Below, one piece after another: positions 1-9,362 of a stretch of DNA of 64,000 nucleotides. The stretch spans positions 62,001 through 126,000 of the forward strand of contig NSKG01000009.1 of the NCBI GenBank assembly GCA_002287035.1, written 5' to 3'. The stretch is from Pseudomonas sp. WN033. Lineage in GTDB: Bacteria; Pseudomonadota; Gammaproteobacteria; Pseudomonadales; Pseudomonadaceae. The notes under the pieces were generated by a model that saw nothing but the letters and a program-made list of their open reading frames with translations, made no database searches and was not told the origin of the DNA. Position numbers and translations under genes: made by a program. Within the stretch, counting starts at the first letter, position 1, and every line of letters starts with the position of its first letter.

Positions 1-501
1 GAGGTCACCGTCAAGCGGGTGGCCGAAACGATGCCGGCTGAGGCCTTCAAGAATGCCGGCGGCAAGGTTGACCAGGCCGCCGCCGTTGCCACTCCGGCAG
101 AGCTGCCCGACTACGATGCAATCATCTTCGGCACCCCCACCCGATTCGGCAACATGAGCGGCCAGATGCGCACTTTTCTCGACCAGACTGGCGGGCTCTG
201 GGCCAAGGGCGCGCTGCGCGGCAAGGTCGCCAGCGTGTTCACCTCGACCGGCACCGGGGGCGGCCAGGAGACCACGGTGATGACTACCTGGACCACCCTG
301 GCCCATCACGGCATGATCATCGTGCCCCTGGGTTATGGCGCCAGCGAGTTGTTCGACATCTCCACCACCCGCGGCGGCAGCCCCTACGGCGCGGCGACTA
401 TCGCCGGCGGCGACGGCTCGCGCCAGCCCTCGGACGCCGAGCTGGCCATTGCCCGACATCAGGGCGAACTGGTGGCTGGCATCGCGGTGAGGCTGGCTTA
501 A
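1..501 (+). CDS. wrbA: NAD(P)H:quinone oxidoreductase WrbA, 3' part
   Basis: This is a flavodoxin-fold FMN enzyme that reduces quinones by two electrons using NAD(P)H in the cytoplasm. The reading frame is open from base 1, so the N-terminal part, including the first FMN phosphate loop, lies left of the window. The visible 166 residues carry the WrbA signatures [20 protein letters not shown] and [13 protein letters not shown], then [11 protein letters not shown] and the Arg-Gly-Gly-Ser-Pro-Tyr-Gly segment that lines the FMN site. The C-terminus is normal for the family. The gene converges on the rhomboid gene 24 bases downstream. Confidence 0.93.
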   Translation, partial: EVTVKRVAETMPAEAFKNAGGKVDQAAAVATPAELPDYDAIIFGTPTRFGNMSGQMRTFLDQTGGLWAKGALRGKVASVFTSTGTGGGQETTVMTTWTTLAHHGMIIVPLGYGASELFDISTTRGGSPYGAATIAGGDGSRQPSDAELAIARHQGELVAGIAVRLA

Positions 502-524
502 CCTGTGCGCCTGGGGCTCCAGGA

Positions 525-1625
525 CTAACGGCGCAAACGCGCCTCGGGCGCATTGAGCATGCGTACCAGCGGATTGGCTGCCTCAACCTGGGCCTGCAGC
601 GCCAGCCCGGCCAGCAGGCCAAAGGCGAATCCGCCCAGATGCGCAGCGTAGGCGACCTTGGTATCGCCAACCATCATGCCGAAGATGTTCATGCCACTCC
701 AGATCAGAAAGAACCAGTGTGGCGCCAGTTTTTTCTGCCAAACCACGAACAGAAAACTCAGGCTGGAATAGCGGAACCAGATCAGATACAGACCAAACAG
801 TGTGGCGATAGAACCACTGGCGCCAACCAGCAGCAGGTCACGGCCGCCCAGCCAGGAGGTCACCAGCAGCTCGGCCAGCGCGGCTATCACTCCACCCAGC
901 AGATACAGCCCCAGATAGCGCCAGGGGCCAAGCACATCCTCGATGTTGTCGCCAATGATCCAGAGAAAATACATATTGCCCAGCAGATGCATCCAGCCGC
1001 CATGCACGAACTGGTAACTCAACAGCTGCCAAAGCATGGGAGGCTGCCCTACCAGGTCGGACTGCACCCCCAACAGCAGCATCAGCACCACTTCCATCTG
1101 CGCGCTGCTCTGCCCCAGCAGAAACAGCAGCACACACAACCCGATCAGGCTGTAGGTTACCCAGGGTGTGCGCCGGGTCTTGATGTTGAACTCGACGGGC
1201 ATCCGGGTCATGAATTCGAACAACCAGGAACGCCAGTTGAGGGTAGCATTGAGCACCTGCATGGCGTCCTTGAGTTTGGGTGAATGCAGAACCTGATCGA
1301 CCTCGTCATGGTCGAGCCAGACTCCGTCACAGCTCGCACAGCGATCAATCTCGACCTGATAGTCCGGTAACAGGTGGTAATGCTCCATCGGCGCCTGACA
1401 GTGCCAGCAGACTCGCTGGCTAGATCCCAAATGCTCGCCCAGGTGGCTGACGTGGAAGTGCTGGTCGATATCCGGGTGGGTATCGCTGATCGCCTGGTTG
1501 AGCTGACGATCCTCGAACCACATCCCTTCGCAGCTGCGGCACTGAAATACCCGGCCAGACTGAAATGGCACCTCATACAGGGTTCGAGTCAGACAGCAGG
1601 GGCAATGAGCTTTTCGTAGGGGCAT
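525..1625 (-). CDS. Rhomboid-family intramembrane serine protease with N-terminal zinc knuckles
   Basis: About 366 residues. The first 110 hold two TFIIB-type zinc knuckles: CPCC with CRSCEGMWFE, then CWHC with CASCDGVWLDHDEVD. Six or so membrane helices follow, with the rhomboid catalytic serine in VGASGS and the histidine in AAHLGGFAFG. Rhomboids cut substrates within the membrane; the zinc part is probably cytoplasmic and may bind a partner. I chose the ATG at 1625 (MPLRKAHCPCC) because a purine-rich site precedes it. In-frame ATGs at 1634 and 1664 would add residues without family support. Rhomboid identity is secure; the substrate is unknown. Confidence 0.88.
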   Translation of the reverse strand: MPLRKAHCPCCLTRTLYEVPFQSGRVFQCRSCEGMWFEDRQLNQAISDTHPDIDQHFHVSHLGEHLGSSQRVCWHCQAPMEHYHLLPDYQVEIDRCASCDGVWLDHDEVDQVLHSPKLKDAMQVLNATLNWRSWLFEFMTRMPVEFNIKTRRTPWVTYSLIGLCVLLFLLGQSSAQMEVVLMLLLGVQSDLVGQPPMLWQLLSYQFVHGGWMHLLGNMYFLWIIGDNIEDVLGPWRYLGLYLLGGVIAALAELLVTSWLGGRDLLLVGASGSIATLFGLYLIWFRYSSLSFLFVVWQKKLAPHWFFLIWSGMNIFGMMVGDTKVAYAAHLGGFAFGLLAGLALQAQVEAANPLVRMLNAPEARLRR

Positions 1626-1741
1626 GACAGGCATCCTTGCAAACCGCGGACGGGGTGTCCGCACGACATGATGGCAGCGATGATAATCGCTTGGCCGCCC
1701 AAGCCCAACACCACCGCCGTCATTTCCTGGCCATCAGCCCG

Positions 1742-2698
1742 CTAGCGAGCCAGTACCTGACCACCGGCAACGATCCGGTTGCGCCCTTGCTGCTTGGCCT
1801 GATACAGACGCTCATCCACCAATTCGATCAGGCCTCTGGGCTCATCACCATGACCGGGGATACAGCTACCTACCCCGAGGCTGATACTCAGCACCGGCCC
1901 AGCCTCGGAGCGCTGATGCGGGATCTGCTCCTTGAAAATCTGCCGGCGACAACGCTCGGCCACGGTCAATGCCGCCTCGATGTCGGTCTCCGGCAATACC
2001 AACACGAATTCTTCGCCGCCATAACGGGCCAGAAAGTCCCGGGAACGGGTTGCCGCCAGGTCCAGGGCCTTGGCCACACGCCTGAGGCACTCGTCGCCCT
2101 GAAGGTGCCCGTAGTGATCGTTGTACTGTTTGAAATAGTCAATATCGATCAGGATCAGCGCCAACGGGCTCTGGTTACGCCGAGCCTTGAGCCACTCATC
2201 CTCCAGCACCGAATCGAACAGCCGGCGGTTGCCCACCCCGGTCAGACCGTCCTTGTAGGACAGCTCCTCAAGCTCGCGTTGCAGGCTGACCAGTTTGTCC
2301 TCGATCTTTTTCCGCTCACTGATGTCGAACATGAACCCGACCAGACAATCGACCTCGCCATCGGGTTTGCGTACCACATGTACCACGTCGCGAATCCAGA
2401 CATAACGCCCGTCTTTGGTCAGCGCCCGGTAGTCGGCTTCATGATCCACCCCGCTTTGCGACTGACTGACGCAATAGTTGACCGTCCATTCGCGATCATC
2501 CGGATGCATGCGCTCGGCCCAGTCATTGACGCTGACCCAACTGGAACGCTCCCAACCAAGCAACTGCTCGATCTGTGGTCCGATGTAGGCGAACTGCATG
2601 GTGCTCCAGTCGATCTTCCACGGGATCGCCCGTGTGGATTCGAGCAGGGTCTTGTAGACCGCACTGTCTGGCTCCATGTCTTTTTCCACGTCGCTCAT
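1742..2698 (-). CDS. PAS domain diguanylate cyclase (GGDEF)
   Basis: A 318-residue cytoplasmic signalling protein. An N-terminal PAS/PAC sensor (roughly residues 20-140, with DGRYVWIRDVVHVVRKPDG and the PAC ending CLVGFMFDISERK) joins through a short coiled linker to a GGDEF domain. The active-site loop reads RYGGEEF, so it should make cyclic di-GMP from two GTP. No RxxD inhibitory site is visible in the five residues before GGEEF. No transmembrane helix is present. I chose the ATG at 2698 because GGGGAG lies just upstream; the in-frame start at 2743 is weaker. The PAS ligand cannot be told. Confidence 0.92.
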   Translation of the reverse strand: MSDVEKDMEPDSAVYKTLLESTRAIPWKIDWSTMQFAYIGPQIEQLLGWERSSWVSVNDWAERMHPDDREWTVNYCVSQSQSGVDHEADYRALTKDGRYVWIRDVVHVVRKPDGEVDCLVGFMFDISERKKIEDKLVSLQRELEELSYKDGLTGVGNRRLFDSVLEDEWLKARRNQSPLALILIDIDYFKQYNDHYGHLQGDECLRRVAKALDLAATRSRDFLARYGGEEFVLVLPETDIEAALTVAERCRRQIFKEQIPHQRSEAGPVLSISLGVGSCIPGHGDEPRGLIELVDERLYQAKQQGRNRIVAGGQVLAR

Positions 2699-2900
2699 AT
2701 CAGCTCCCCAGATGGCGGATGTTGATCGATAACCGGCAGTCATTATGCACTGTTCGGCATGCGCATACTCAGCACAGTATACAGTATCAGCGTGCTATCA
2801 CTTGCTGGCACACACATCTTGCGGACCTCTACGATAGAGGTACCAGGCGAATCGTGCAGGCCTCCCCCAGCAAATGGCGAGCCAATACAAGCCCAAGTAT

Positions 2901-3788
2901 TCACAATTTTTCCAGCGCAGCTATAACATGTTCCGCCAGGCGGTCAACCATGACATTAGTCCCTGAGCGCCTGGCCAGGCAGACCTGGTAACTGCCCAGT
3001 GGCGGCAGTCCGGCCTCGGACGGCACCTCGCGCAGAGGGCGGCGTACCAGGCTGCGTGGCAGCGGGGCTACAGCCAGATCAGCCAGCAGCGCAGCCCGCT
3101 GCCCGGCATAATGTTCACTGACATAGGCTATCCGGTAAGCAATGCCGGCCTGAGACAGCGCGTGCAATGCCTGTGCTCGCCAGGGGCAGCCTTCCGCCGC
3201 CAGGCATACTGGCAGCGGGCGTCGCTGCCAGGCCAGAGCCGCATCACAGGCCGCCCACACCAGCGGTTCGCAGTGCACAATCAGGTCACGCCCCACAGCT
3301 GGCTGCATGGAGGTTGTTAGCAGAGCCAGATCCAGCTCCCCCCGGTCCACCGCCGTGCGCAACTCCAGACTGCGCCCCACCAGGACATCGACCTGAACCG
3401 CCGGGTAAGCACGTGCGAAGTCGCTGAGTACCGTCGGCAATACACGAGTACCGACGTCATCGGCCGTCCCCAGGATCACCCGGCCACTCAGTGCCGGTCG
3501 CGCGAAAGCGCTCAGTGCCTCGGCATTCAATTGCACCAGGCGCCGCGCATACCCGAGCAGGCGCTCACCGTCGAGCGTCAGCCGGGTCCGGCGGGCATCA
3601 CGCTCAAACAACCGGCAACCCAACTGCTGCTCCAGCCGTTTGATCTGCAGACTCACTGCAGCCGGAGTGCGATGCACCTGCTGCGCGGCACGACTAAAGC
3701 TGCCACTGTCGGCAATGGCCACAAAGGTACGCAGCAGATCACTTTCTAGCAGTGGTGAAGCGGATGCATCAACAGACATAGCCATCAC
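2901..3788 (-). CDS. LysR-family transcriptional regulator
   Basis: A 295-residue protein with an N-terminal winged helix-turn-helix (LLRTFVAIADSGSFSRAAQ, then RTPAAVSLQIKRLEQQLG) and a C-terminal LysR substrate-binding domain (VILGTADDVGTRVLP to the end). It reads away from a small open frame and rsuA, and the AT-rich gap between them holds an inverted repeat of the LysR type at 3811-3835. The start could also be the ATG three codons in. Its effector and targets are unknown; the nearest candidates are itself and the small divergent ORF. Confidence 0.9.
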   Translation of the reverse strand: MMAMSVDASASPLLESDLLRTFVAIADSGSFSRAAQQVHRTPAAVSLQIKRLEQQLGCRLFERDARRTRLTLDGERLLGYARRLVQLNAEALSAFARPALSGRVILGTADDVGTRVLPTVLSDFARAYPAVQVDVLVGRSLELRTAVDRGELDLALLTTSMQPAVGRDLIVHCEPLVWAACDAALAWQRRPLPVCLAAEGCPWRAQALHALSQAGIAYRIAYVSEHYAGQRAALLADLAVAPLPRSLVRRPLREVPSEAGLPPLGSYQVCLARRSGTNVMVDRLAEHVIAALEKL

Positions 3789-3810
3789 ATAAATAAAAAT
3801 TGATTTAAAG

Positions 3811-3835
3811 GTTAAATTATTTCGTTTGATTTAAC
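3811..3835. promoter_or_regulatory. Putative LysR-type operator (T-N11-A inverted repeat)
   Basis: GTTAAAT and ATTTAAC form a perfect 7-bp inverted repeat separated by 11 bases, the spacing expected for a LysR recognition site. It lies 23 bases upstream of the LysR gene start in an AT-rich patch. A further TGATTTAA half-site occurs at 3801. Assignment to the adjacent regulator is inference. Confidence 0.5.
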
Positions 3836-3886
3836 AAAGCAGGAATCGCACGCTGGCCGACACAACACCCCCGCAGGAGAGTTGCC

Positions 3887-4147
3887 ATGCCTTTATCACG
3901 CCGCAGAAAGTGTCCGCCAACCCCGGAGTTTTACCTACCGGCCATGCCACCATTGGCGTTCATTGAAGCCCTGGTCTACACCTGCCATGTACGCTATCGC
4001 TGGTGGCGACGTCGACGGCTGCAATGCCTGGGTACAGAGGACTATAATCGCCGCCATGCGACTCGACCGTATCCTCAGCAATCAGGCCCAATACAGCCGC
4101 CAGACCAGCCGTCAACTGATCGCCAGCGGTCGGGTCACGGTCAATGA
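3887..4147 (+). CDS. Possible small Arg-rich protein, DUF1127-like remnant
   Basis: An 86-codon frame with a strong ribosome site (GCAGGAG, 7 bases before ATG), divergent from the LysR gene. Its first half, with a hydrophobic helix then HVRYRWWRRRRLQCL, resembles the helix-plus-Arg cluster of small DUF1127 proteins that often sit beside LysR regulators. The typical leucine/aspartate-rich DUF1127 tail is missing and the end runs 92 bases into rsuA in another frame. It may be a decayed or frameshifted DUF1127 gene, or only a leader. Low confidence. Confidence 0.3.
   Translation: MPLSRRRKCPPTPEFYLPAMPPLAFIEALVYTCHVRYRWWRRRRLQCLGTEDYNRRHATRPYPQQSGPIQPPDQPSTDRQRSGHGQ
4043..4048 (+). promoter_or_regulatory. 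rsuA -10 element (TATAAT)
   Basis: A consensus TATAAT ends 7 bases before the rsuA ATG. The -35 is weak. Transcription would begin at or next to the start codon. Confidence 0.5.
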
Positions 4148-4754
4148 CGTTGTTTGCCGCACGCCGGACCAGGAGATCGATCGCTTCGCCGCCGTCAGCC
4201 TTGACGGTACCCTGATCAAACCTGGCCGGCCGGCCCATTACCTGATGCTATACAAACCGGCCGGCTACCTCAGCGCCACCTGCGACCCGCAACACCCAAC
4301 CGTTATGGCTCTGTTGCCCGATGCCTGGCGCGATGAGTTGCATATCGGTGGGCGGCTGGACCGCAGCACTACCGGCCTGCTGATTCTGACCAACGACGGC
4401 CTGTGGTCACGCCGCCTGACCGAGCCACGCACCAAGCTGGCCAAGGTCTATCATGTCCGCACCCGTCAGCCGATCAGCCCACAGACCGCCAGCCGCTTTG
4501 CCGAAGGCATTCATTTCGCCTACGAGGGCTTGACCACCTCGCCAGCGCAACTTGAACAACTGGATGAACACAGCGCCCGACTGACCATCTACGAAGGCCG
4601 CTACCATCAGGTCAAGCGCATGTTTCACGCCGTCGGCAATCAGGTGGAGAGCCTGCACCGCGAAAGCATGGGCAGCATTGTTCTCGATCCTCTCTTGACC
4701 CCAGGTCAGTACCGCCCCCTGAGTCCCGAGGAAATCGCCTCGCTTGGGTGCTGA
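4056..4754 (+). CDS. rsuA: 16S rRNA pseudouridine(516) synthase RsuA
   Basis: A 232-residue protein, the usual RsuA length. It makes pseudouridine 516 in 16S rRNA. An N-terminal S4 RNA-binding domain (MRLDRILSNQAQYSRQTSRQ to VNDVVCR) precedes the catalytic domain with the conserved GRLDRSTTGLLILTNDG loop holding the catalytic aspartate, then YEGRYHQVKRMF. I chose the ATG at 4056 because it gives the exact family N-terminus; the longer frame from 3882 has no homology. A perfect TATAAT at 4043-4048 ends only 7 bases before this ATG and no ribosome site is present, so a leaderless message is likely. Confidence 0.92.
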   Translation: MRLDRILSNQAQYSRQTSRQLIASGRVTVNDVVCRTPDQEIDRFAAVSLDGTLIKPGRPAHYLMLYKPAGYLSATCDPQHPTVMALLPDAWRDELHIGGRLDRSTTGLLILTNDGLWSRRLTEPRTKLAKVYHVRTRQPISPQTASRFAEGIHFAYEGLTTSPAQLEQLDEHSARLTIYEGRYHQVKRMFHAVGNQVESLHRESMGSIVLDPLLTPGQYRPLSPEEIASLGC

Positions 4755-4878
4755 CGGCGCGGGCCCTCCGGCAGCCGGTCACAAAATGAAAAACACCACA
4801 GCGAACCCCCGCCAGTGGCTTGCGGTCCAGATGCCGTGTACGTGACTGAAACCCACCTGCCGCCAAGGAGGCCCAGCC

Positions 4879-5523
4879 ATGCCGCAGTCCGAATATTCAG
4901 CCACCGCCACCGATGATCCCCTTAGCAGCCACCATCAGCCCTCGGGACTGTCCGACCAGATAGCCTTTCGGCTGACCCGTTTTCTGCGCTGGTTTGCCGA
5001 CCGGTTCTTCAAAAAGCGCTATGGCCATCGCGCCGTGGTGCTGGAAACCGTAGCCGGGGTACCCGGCATGGTCGGTGGCATGCTGCGTCACATGCGCAGC
5101 CTGAGGCGCATGGAGGATGACCGCGAATGGATCCACACGCTGCTCGAAGAAGCTGAGAACGAGCGCATGCACCTGATGACTTTCATTGAAATCGCCAAAC
5201 CGTCGTGGTTCGAGCGGCTGATCGTGCTGCTGGCCCAAGGCATCTTCTTCACCTGTTTCCTGGCTCTGTATATCGTCTCCGCCAGGACCGCGCATCGACT
5301 GGTCGGCTACTTCGAGGAAGAGGCGGTCTACAGCTATACCGAGTATCTCGGCGAGATCGACAGTGGCCGACTGGCCAACACCCCGGCCCCACAGATCGCC
5401 ATTGATTACTGGCAACTCCCGGCCAACGCCCGGCTGCGTGACGTGGTACTTGCCGTGCGCGCCGACGAAGCCGGTCACCGCGATGTCAACCATTCGCTGG
5501 CTGACAGCTTCGACCAGAATTGA
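4879..5523 (+). CDS. aox: Alternative oxidase (cyanide-insensitive ubiquinol oxidase)
   Basis: A 214-residue di-iron membrane protein that oxidises ubiquinol and reduces oxygen to water without pumping protons. All four iron-ligand motifs are present: LETVA (Glu56), NERMHL (Glu95, His98), FEEEAVYSYTEYL (Glu about 147) and RADEAGHRDVNH (Glu197, His200). A hydrophobic patch (LLAQGIFFTCFLALYIV) fits monotopic membrane attachment. AAGGAGG lies 8 bases before the ATG. It stands alone between rsuA and the nfeD pair, without a recognisable regulator beside it. AOX is uncommon in pseudomonads, so transfer or lineage-specific retention is likely. Confidence 0.95.
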   Translation: MPQSEYSATATDDPLSSHHQPSGLSDQIAFRLTRFLRWFADRFFKKRYGHRAVVLETVAGVPGMVGGMLRHMRSLRRMEDDREWIHTLLEEAENERMHLMTFIEIAKPSWFERLIVLLAQGIFFTCFLALYIVSARTAHRLVGYFEEEAVYSYTEYLGEIDSGRLANTPAPQIAIDYWQLPANARLRDVVLAVRADEAGHRDVNHSLADSFDQN

Positions 5524-5605
5524 CACCGCAGGTACGCCAGAACTGGACAACGGCCGCCATCTGCTAGGCTGAATAGTATCCCCTCGAACCGGACTGGCCC
5601 ATGCA

Positions 5606-7051
5606 ATGAAGGTTACGAGCTACCATCGCACACAGCCACGCATCCTGATCTGGCTAGGTTGCCTGCTGCTGGGCGCACTGCTGACCCTGCTCTCGGCCCT
5701 GGCCAATGAACCCGCCGAACGCCGCAGCGGGTTGCTGTTGAGCGTCGACGGAGCCATCGGCCCGGCGACCATGGACTATCTGCTGCGTGGCTTGCAGCAG
5801 GCGGCCGACGAAAACGCCAGCATCGTGGTGATCCAGATGGACACCCCAGGCGGCCTGATGGAGTCCATGCGCCAGATCATCAAGGAAATCCTCGCCTCAC
5901 CGGTTCCGGTAGCTACCTACGTCAGTCCGTCGGGTGCCCGCGCCGCCAGTGCCGGCACCTATATCCTCTATGGCAGCCATATTGCCGCCATGGCCCCGGC
6001 CACCCACCTGGGCTCAGCCACGCCGGTGCAGATGGGTGGCCTGCCAGGACGCGAAGATTCCGAGGAGCGCGACAGCCAGCGTCAGTCGGACGAGGAGCAG
6101 ACCGAACCGGATCAGGAGCGGCGCAGCGAACCACGGCGCGGCGGCAGCGCCATGGAACGCAAGGTTCTGGAGGATGCCGTCGCCTATATCCGGGCACTGG
6201 CCGACAAGCATGGCCGTAACGCCGACTGGGCCGAGCAGGCCGTGCGCGAAGCGGTCAATCTGGGCGCTCGCGAGGCGCTGGAGCTGAATGTGATCGACGT
6301 GGTTGCCAACGACGTCGACGACTTGCTGCGCCAGATCGACGGCCGCAGTGTGTCCATGGCCTACGGCGAGCGGGTACTGGATACCGCCAATCTGAGTCTG
6401 ACCCGGGTCGACCCGAACTGGCGCACCCGGCTGCTGTCGGTCATCACCAACCCCAATGTCGCCTACCTGCTGATGATCATCGGCTTTTACGGGATCATCT
6501 TCGAGCTGTCCAATCCGGGCAGTCTTTATCCCGGCGTCATCGGGGTTATCTGCCTGATTCTGGCGCTGTTCGCCTTTCAGGTTCTGTCGGTGAACTATGC
6601 AGGTTTGGCGTTGATCCTGCTTGGTTTGACCCTGATCGTAGCCGAAGCCTTTCTCCCCAGCTTCGGCATACTCGGCATCGGCGGGATTGTCGCCTTTGTC
6701 GCCGGCTCGATCATTCTCATGGACGGCAGTCACTATGCCGTCTCACTGCCGACCATCGGTGGCATTGCCGCTATCGCCGCAGCATTTCTGATGTGGGCGG
6801 CCGTGCGCTTTATTGGCCTGCGCCGCCGCCCTGCAGTCAGCGGCGCCGAACACCTGCGCCTGGAACACGGAACTGCGATTGACGACTTCCAACCCAGAGG
6901 CAATCAGTATCACGGCCATGTACGTATCAGTGGCGAGCGCTGGAATGCCGTCGCCGACTATCAGGTACAGCAGGGACAGACTGTGCGAATCGAACGGGTT
7001 GAAGGGCTAACCCTTTATCTCACCAGCAAACCACTGGAGCAGAGCGACTAG
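5606..7051 (+). CDS. NfeD-family membrane-bound ClpP-class serine protease
   Basis: A 481-residue full-length NfeD. After a signal-like helix comes a ClpP/crotonase-like protease domain with the nucleophile region [13 protein letters not shown] and a lysine in [11 protein letters not shown] charged Glu/Arg-rich insert (about residues 150-178) interrupts it. Then come four to five membrane helices (about residues 275-410) and a C-terminal OB-fold. The family cleaves stomatin-like proteins, and the next gene, 25 bases on, is such a partner, so the two are surely co-transcribed. No clear ribosome site precedes the ATG. Confidence 0.92.
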   Translation: MKVTSYHRTQPRILIWLGCLLLGALLTLLSALANEPAERRSGLLLSVDGAIGPATMDYLLRGLQQAADENASIVVIQMDTPGGLMESMRQIIKEILASPVPVATYVSPSGARAASAGTYILYGSHIAAMAPATHLGSATPVQMGGLPGREDSEERDSQRQSDEEQTEPDQERRSEPRRGGSAMERKVLEDAVAYIRALADKHGRNADWAEQAVREAVNLGAREALELNVIDVVANDVDDLLRQIDGRSVSMAYGERVLDTANLSLTRVDPNWRTRLLSVITNPNVAYLLMIIGFYGIIFELSNPGSLYPGVIGVICLILALFAFQVLSVNYAGLALILLGLTLIVAEAFLPSFGILGIGGIVAFVAGSIILMDGSHYAVSLPTIGGIAAIAAAFLMWAAVRFIGLRRRPAVSGAEHLRLEHGTAIDDFQPRGNQYHGHVRISGERWNAVADYQVQQGQTVRIERVEGLTLYLTSKPLEQSD

Positions 7052-7076
7052 GTTCGGCTCTCTCCGAGGAGGCACC

Positions 7077-7835
7077 ATGAGTTTCGAGTTTCTCCCCTAC
7101 CTGCCCCCGCTGATCTTTCTGCTGATTATCCTCGGCTCGGCAATTCGAATCCTGCCGGAATATCAACGCGGCGTTGTGTTCTTCCTTGGCCGCTTCCAGG
7201 GCGTCAAGGGGCCTGGACTGGTGATCGTCATCCCGGGTCTGCAGCAACTGGTGCGAGTCGATCTGCGAGTCGTGGCCCTGGACGTACCCAGCCAGGACGT
7301 GATCTCCAAGGACAATGTCACGGTCCGAGTCAATGCCGTGCTGTATTACCGGGTCATCGACCCAGAGCGGGCGATCATCCGGGTAGAGAACTACAGTGAA
7401 GCCACCAGCCAGCTGGCCCAGACCACGCTTCGCTCGGTCCTGGGCAAGCATGACCTGGACGAAATGCTCTCCGAACGCGACAAGCTCAACAGCGACATCC
7501 AGGAAATCCTCGATAGCCAGACCGAAGAATGGGGAATCAAGGTCGCCAACGTCGAGATCAAGCATGTCGATCTCAACGAATCGATGATCCGCGCCATTGC
7601 CCGCCAGGCCGAAGCCGAGCGCGAACGGCGGGCCAAAGTCATTCACGCCGAAGGCGAACTGCAGGCGGCGGAGAAGCTGGTCGAAGCCGCCAGCATCCTG
7701 GCTCAGCAACCCAGCGCCATCCAGTTGCGCTACCTGCAAACCCTGGCGGACATGAGCACCGGCAACGCCTCGACCATCGTCTTTCCGCTGCCAATCGACC
7801 TGCTCAAGGGGCTGGCTCCGAACAAATCAGGTTAG
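7077..7835 (+). CDS. Slipin / stomatin-like SPFH protein
   Basis: A 252-residue membrane scaffold. One N-terminal membrane helix ([15 protein letters not shown]) is followed by the SPFH/Band 7 domain ([22 protein letters not shown]) and a coiled-coil tail rich in Ala/Glu ([20 protein letters not shown]). It forms oligomeric microdomains and is the usual substrate and partner of NfeD. GAGGAGG sits close before the ATG. Its stop codon overlaps by four bases the end of the convergent lipoprotein gene. Confidence 0.93.
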   Translation: MSFEFLPYLPPLIFLLIILGSAIRILPEYQRGVVFFLGRFQGVKGPGLVIVIPGLQQLVRVDLRVVALDVPSQDVISKDNVTVRVNAVLYYRVIDPERAIIRVENYSEATSQLAQTTLRSVLGKHDLDEMLSERDKLNSDIQEILDSQTEEWGIKVANVEIKHVDLNESMIRAIARQAEAERERRAKVIHAEGELQAAEKLVEAASILAQQPSAIQLRYLQTLADMSTGNASTIVFPLPIDLLKGLAPNKSG

Positions 7836-9298
7836 GGCGACAGCGGCTCATAGATACGCTCCAGCAAATCGGCATCATCGAAATGGCGGCGACCGACAAA
7901 GGCGGTGGCATGCCGTTGCGCCTGACGCATTGCTCCGGGGTCACGCACCCCTGAAACCCAGAACAACCAGCGTTCGCGGCGCTCGGTTCCAGGCACCAGG
8001 CCATGGCGACCAAACAGGCTGCCCGGACCACCAACGCTCACAGCCAACTGCCGCAACTCCTGATAGTCACGCAACTGATAGACCTGCCCGGTCTCAGGCC
8101 ACGGGGCAAAGGCCAGATGGGTAACATAGTGGCTGGCACTGGCTTGCCTCAGACGCAGATGCAGCCCCGGCTCGGCCGGACCCGGCCCCGGAAGAATCAG
8201 CGGAGGCTCGGCATAGGCGCTACGTAGCTTCGGCTGCAACCCCGGTAGCGGGTAGTGCTGATGGTAACAGCCGCAATTGTGCATGCTTTCAACCAGCAGC
8301 GGGATAGCCTCGGCATTCAGGGTCAGACGCAGGGTCAGACCATCCAGGCGCCCGGCATACAGATCAAAACCGTCGCCTTCAGGACGCTCAGGAAACCACC
8401 AGACATAGTTGAGCTGCATCAAAGTCTGGCCCTGGAAACGTACAGCGCTAAGGTAGGTGTAGACACTCGGCAGGCTGGTATCGACCTGCGGCAAGCCATC
8501 AGGGCTAAACCCTGGCGCACCGATCCGGTCATGATTGGCAGCGCCATCCAGCTCAATGACCGGGGCAAAGCGCGCAAACAGCAGCCGCCAGTGTTCATCC
8601 GCCAACCGTGGCCAGCCCAGCGCGTCCCGTTCAGCGGCGGTAAAATACGCCCGCCCCTGCTCGGCCTCAGGCTCCTGCACCGGCAGATAGCGCAACCCCG
8701 GTGGCGCACTGGCCACATCCGCCTCGAACAAGGCCCGCACCCGCTGCTGCCAGCGCCCGACCCCGGCGCTGATAAACCAGCGGGTCACCGGGTACAAACC
8801 GACGCCCCGCTGCCACAGCCGATAATCATCCGCTATCCGCAAGGCCCGCGCCGCTTGCGGCCAGGGCCCATCATCGGCATCGAGCCGGTCGGCCCGGCGC
8901 AAGCGCTCGGCGCACTGCTCGACCGCCAGCCCATGACCGCTCAGCCCAGCCGGTCGCTCCAGCCCATGCAGTGACGATTCCGGCAAGGTCGCCAACTCAC
9001 GCAAACGCGCCTGCTGATCAAGAGCCTGCCCGGCGTCCAGCCAGGCCCGGCGCAACTCAGGTTGATGCAGTTCCGGCTCAAAGCTGTTGAGGAAGCGATT
9101 GGCGCGCAAATAGGGATAGGCCGCAGGTGGCGGTCCCAGGCCGTCATGCAGGCCGGCAGCAGCGACTCGCCGGTCCAGCTCGCGCAGGTAGCCACGACAT
9201 TCCGGCTCCGGCCCCGGCGCCCGCAACAGCCCAGCGCAGCCGCTGAGCAACAGCAGCGCGCTGCCAATCATCAGCCAGCGCCACACTTCTCGTCTCAC
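7832..9298 (-). CDS. Uncharacterised lipoprotein, about 488 aa
   Basis: I do not recognise a characterised family. The N-terminus from the GTG at 9298 gives [21 protein letters not shown], a textbook lipoprotein signal with the lipobox cysteine, so the product should be anchored to a membrane facing the periplasm. The rest is soluble, Trp/Tyr- and Pro-rich, with [14 protein letters not shown] near the middle, a cluster of His and Cys that could bind metal. An upstream TTG (9319) is in frame but less likely. It overlaps slipin tail-to-tail by four bases. Confidence 0.75.
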   Translation of the reverse strand: MRREVWRWLMIGSALLLLSGCAGLLRAPGPEPECRGYLRELDRRVAAAGLHDGLGPPPAAYPYLRANRFLNSFEPELHQPELRRAWLDAGQALDQQARLRELATLPESSLHGLERPAGLSGHGLAVEQCAERLRRADRLDADDGPWPQAARALRIADDYRLWQRGVGLYPVTRWFISAGVGRWQQRVRALFEADVASAPPGLRYLPVQEPEAEQGRAYFTAAERDALGWPRLADEHWRLLFARFAPVIELDGAANHDRIGAPGFSPDGLPQVDTSLPSVYTYLSAVRFQGQTLMQLNYVWWFPERPEGDGFDLYAGRLDGLTLRLTLNAEAIPLLVESMHNCGCYHQHYPLPGLQPKLRSAYAEPPLILPGPGPAEPGLHLRLRQASASHYVTHLAFAPWPETGQVYQLRDYQELRQLAVSVGGPGSLFGRHGLVPGTERRERWLFWVSGVRDPGAMRQAQRHATAFVGRRHFDDADLLERIYEPLSP

Positions 9299-9362
9299 CA
9301 GTCCACCCGCATTGGACAACCTGTCAGACCTTCAGTATCGGCGCCAACTGCACCAGGTCAAG

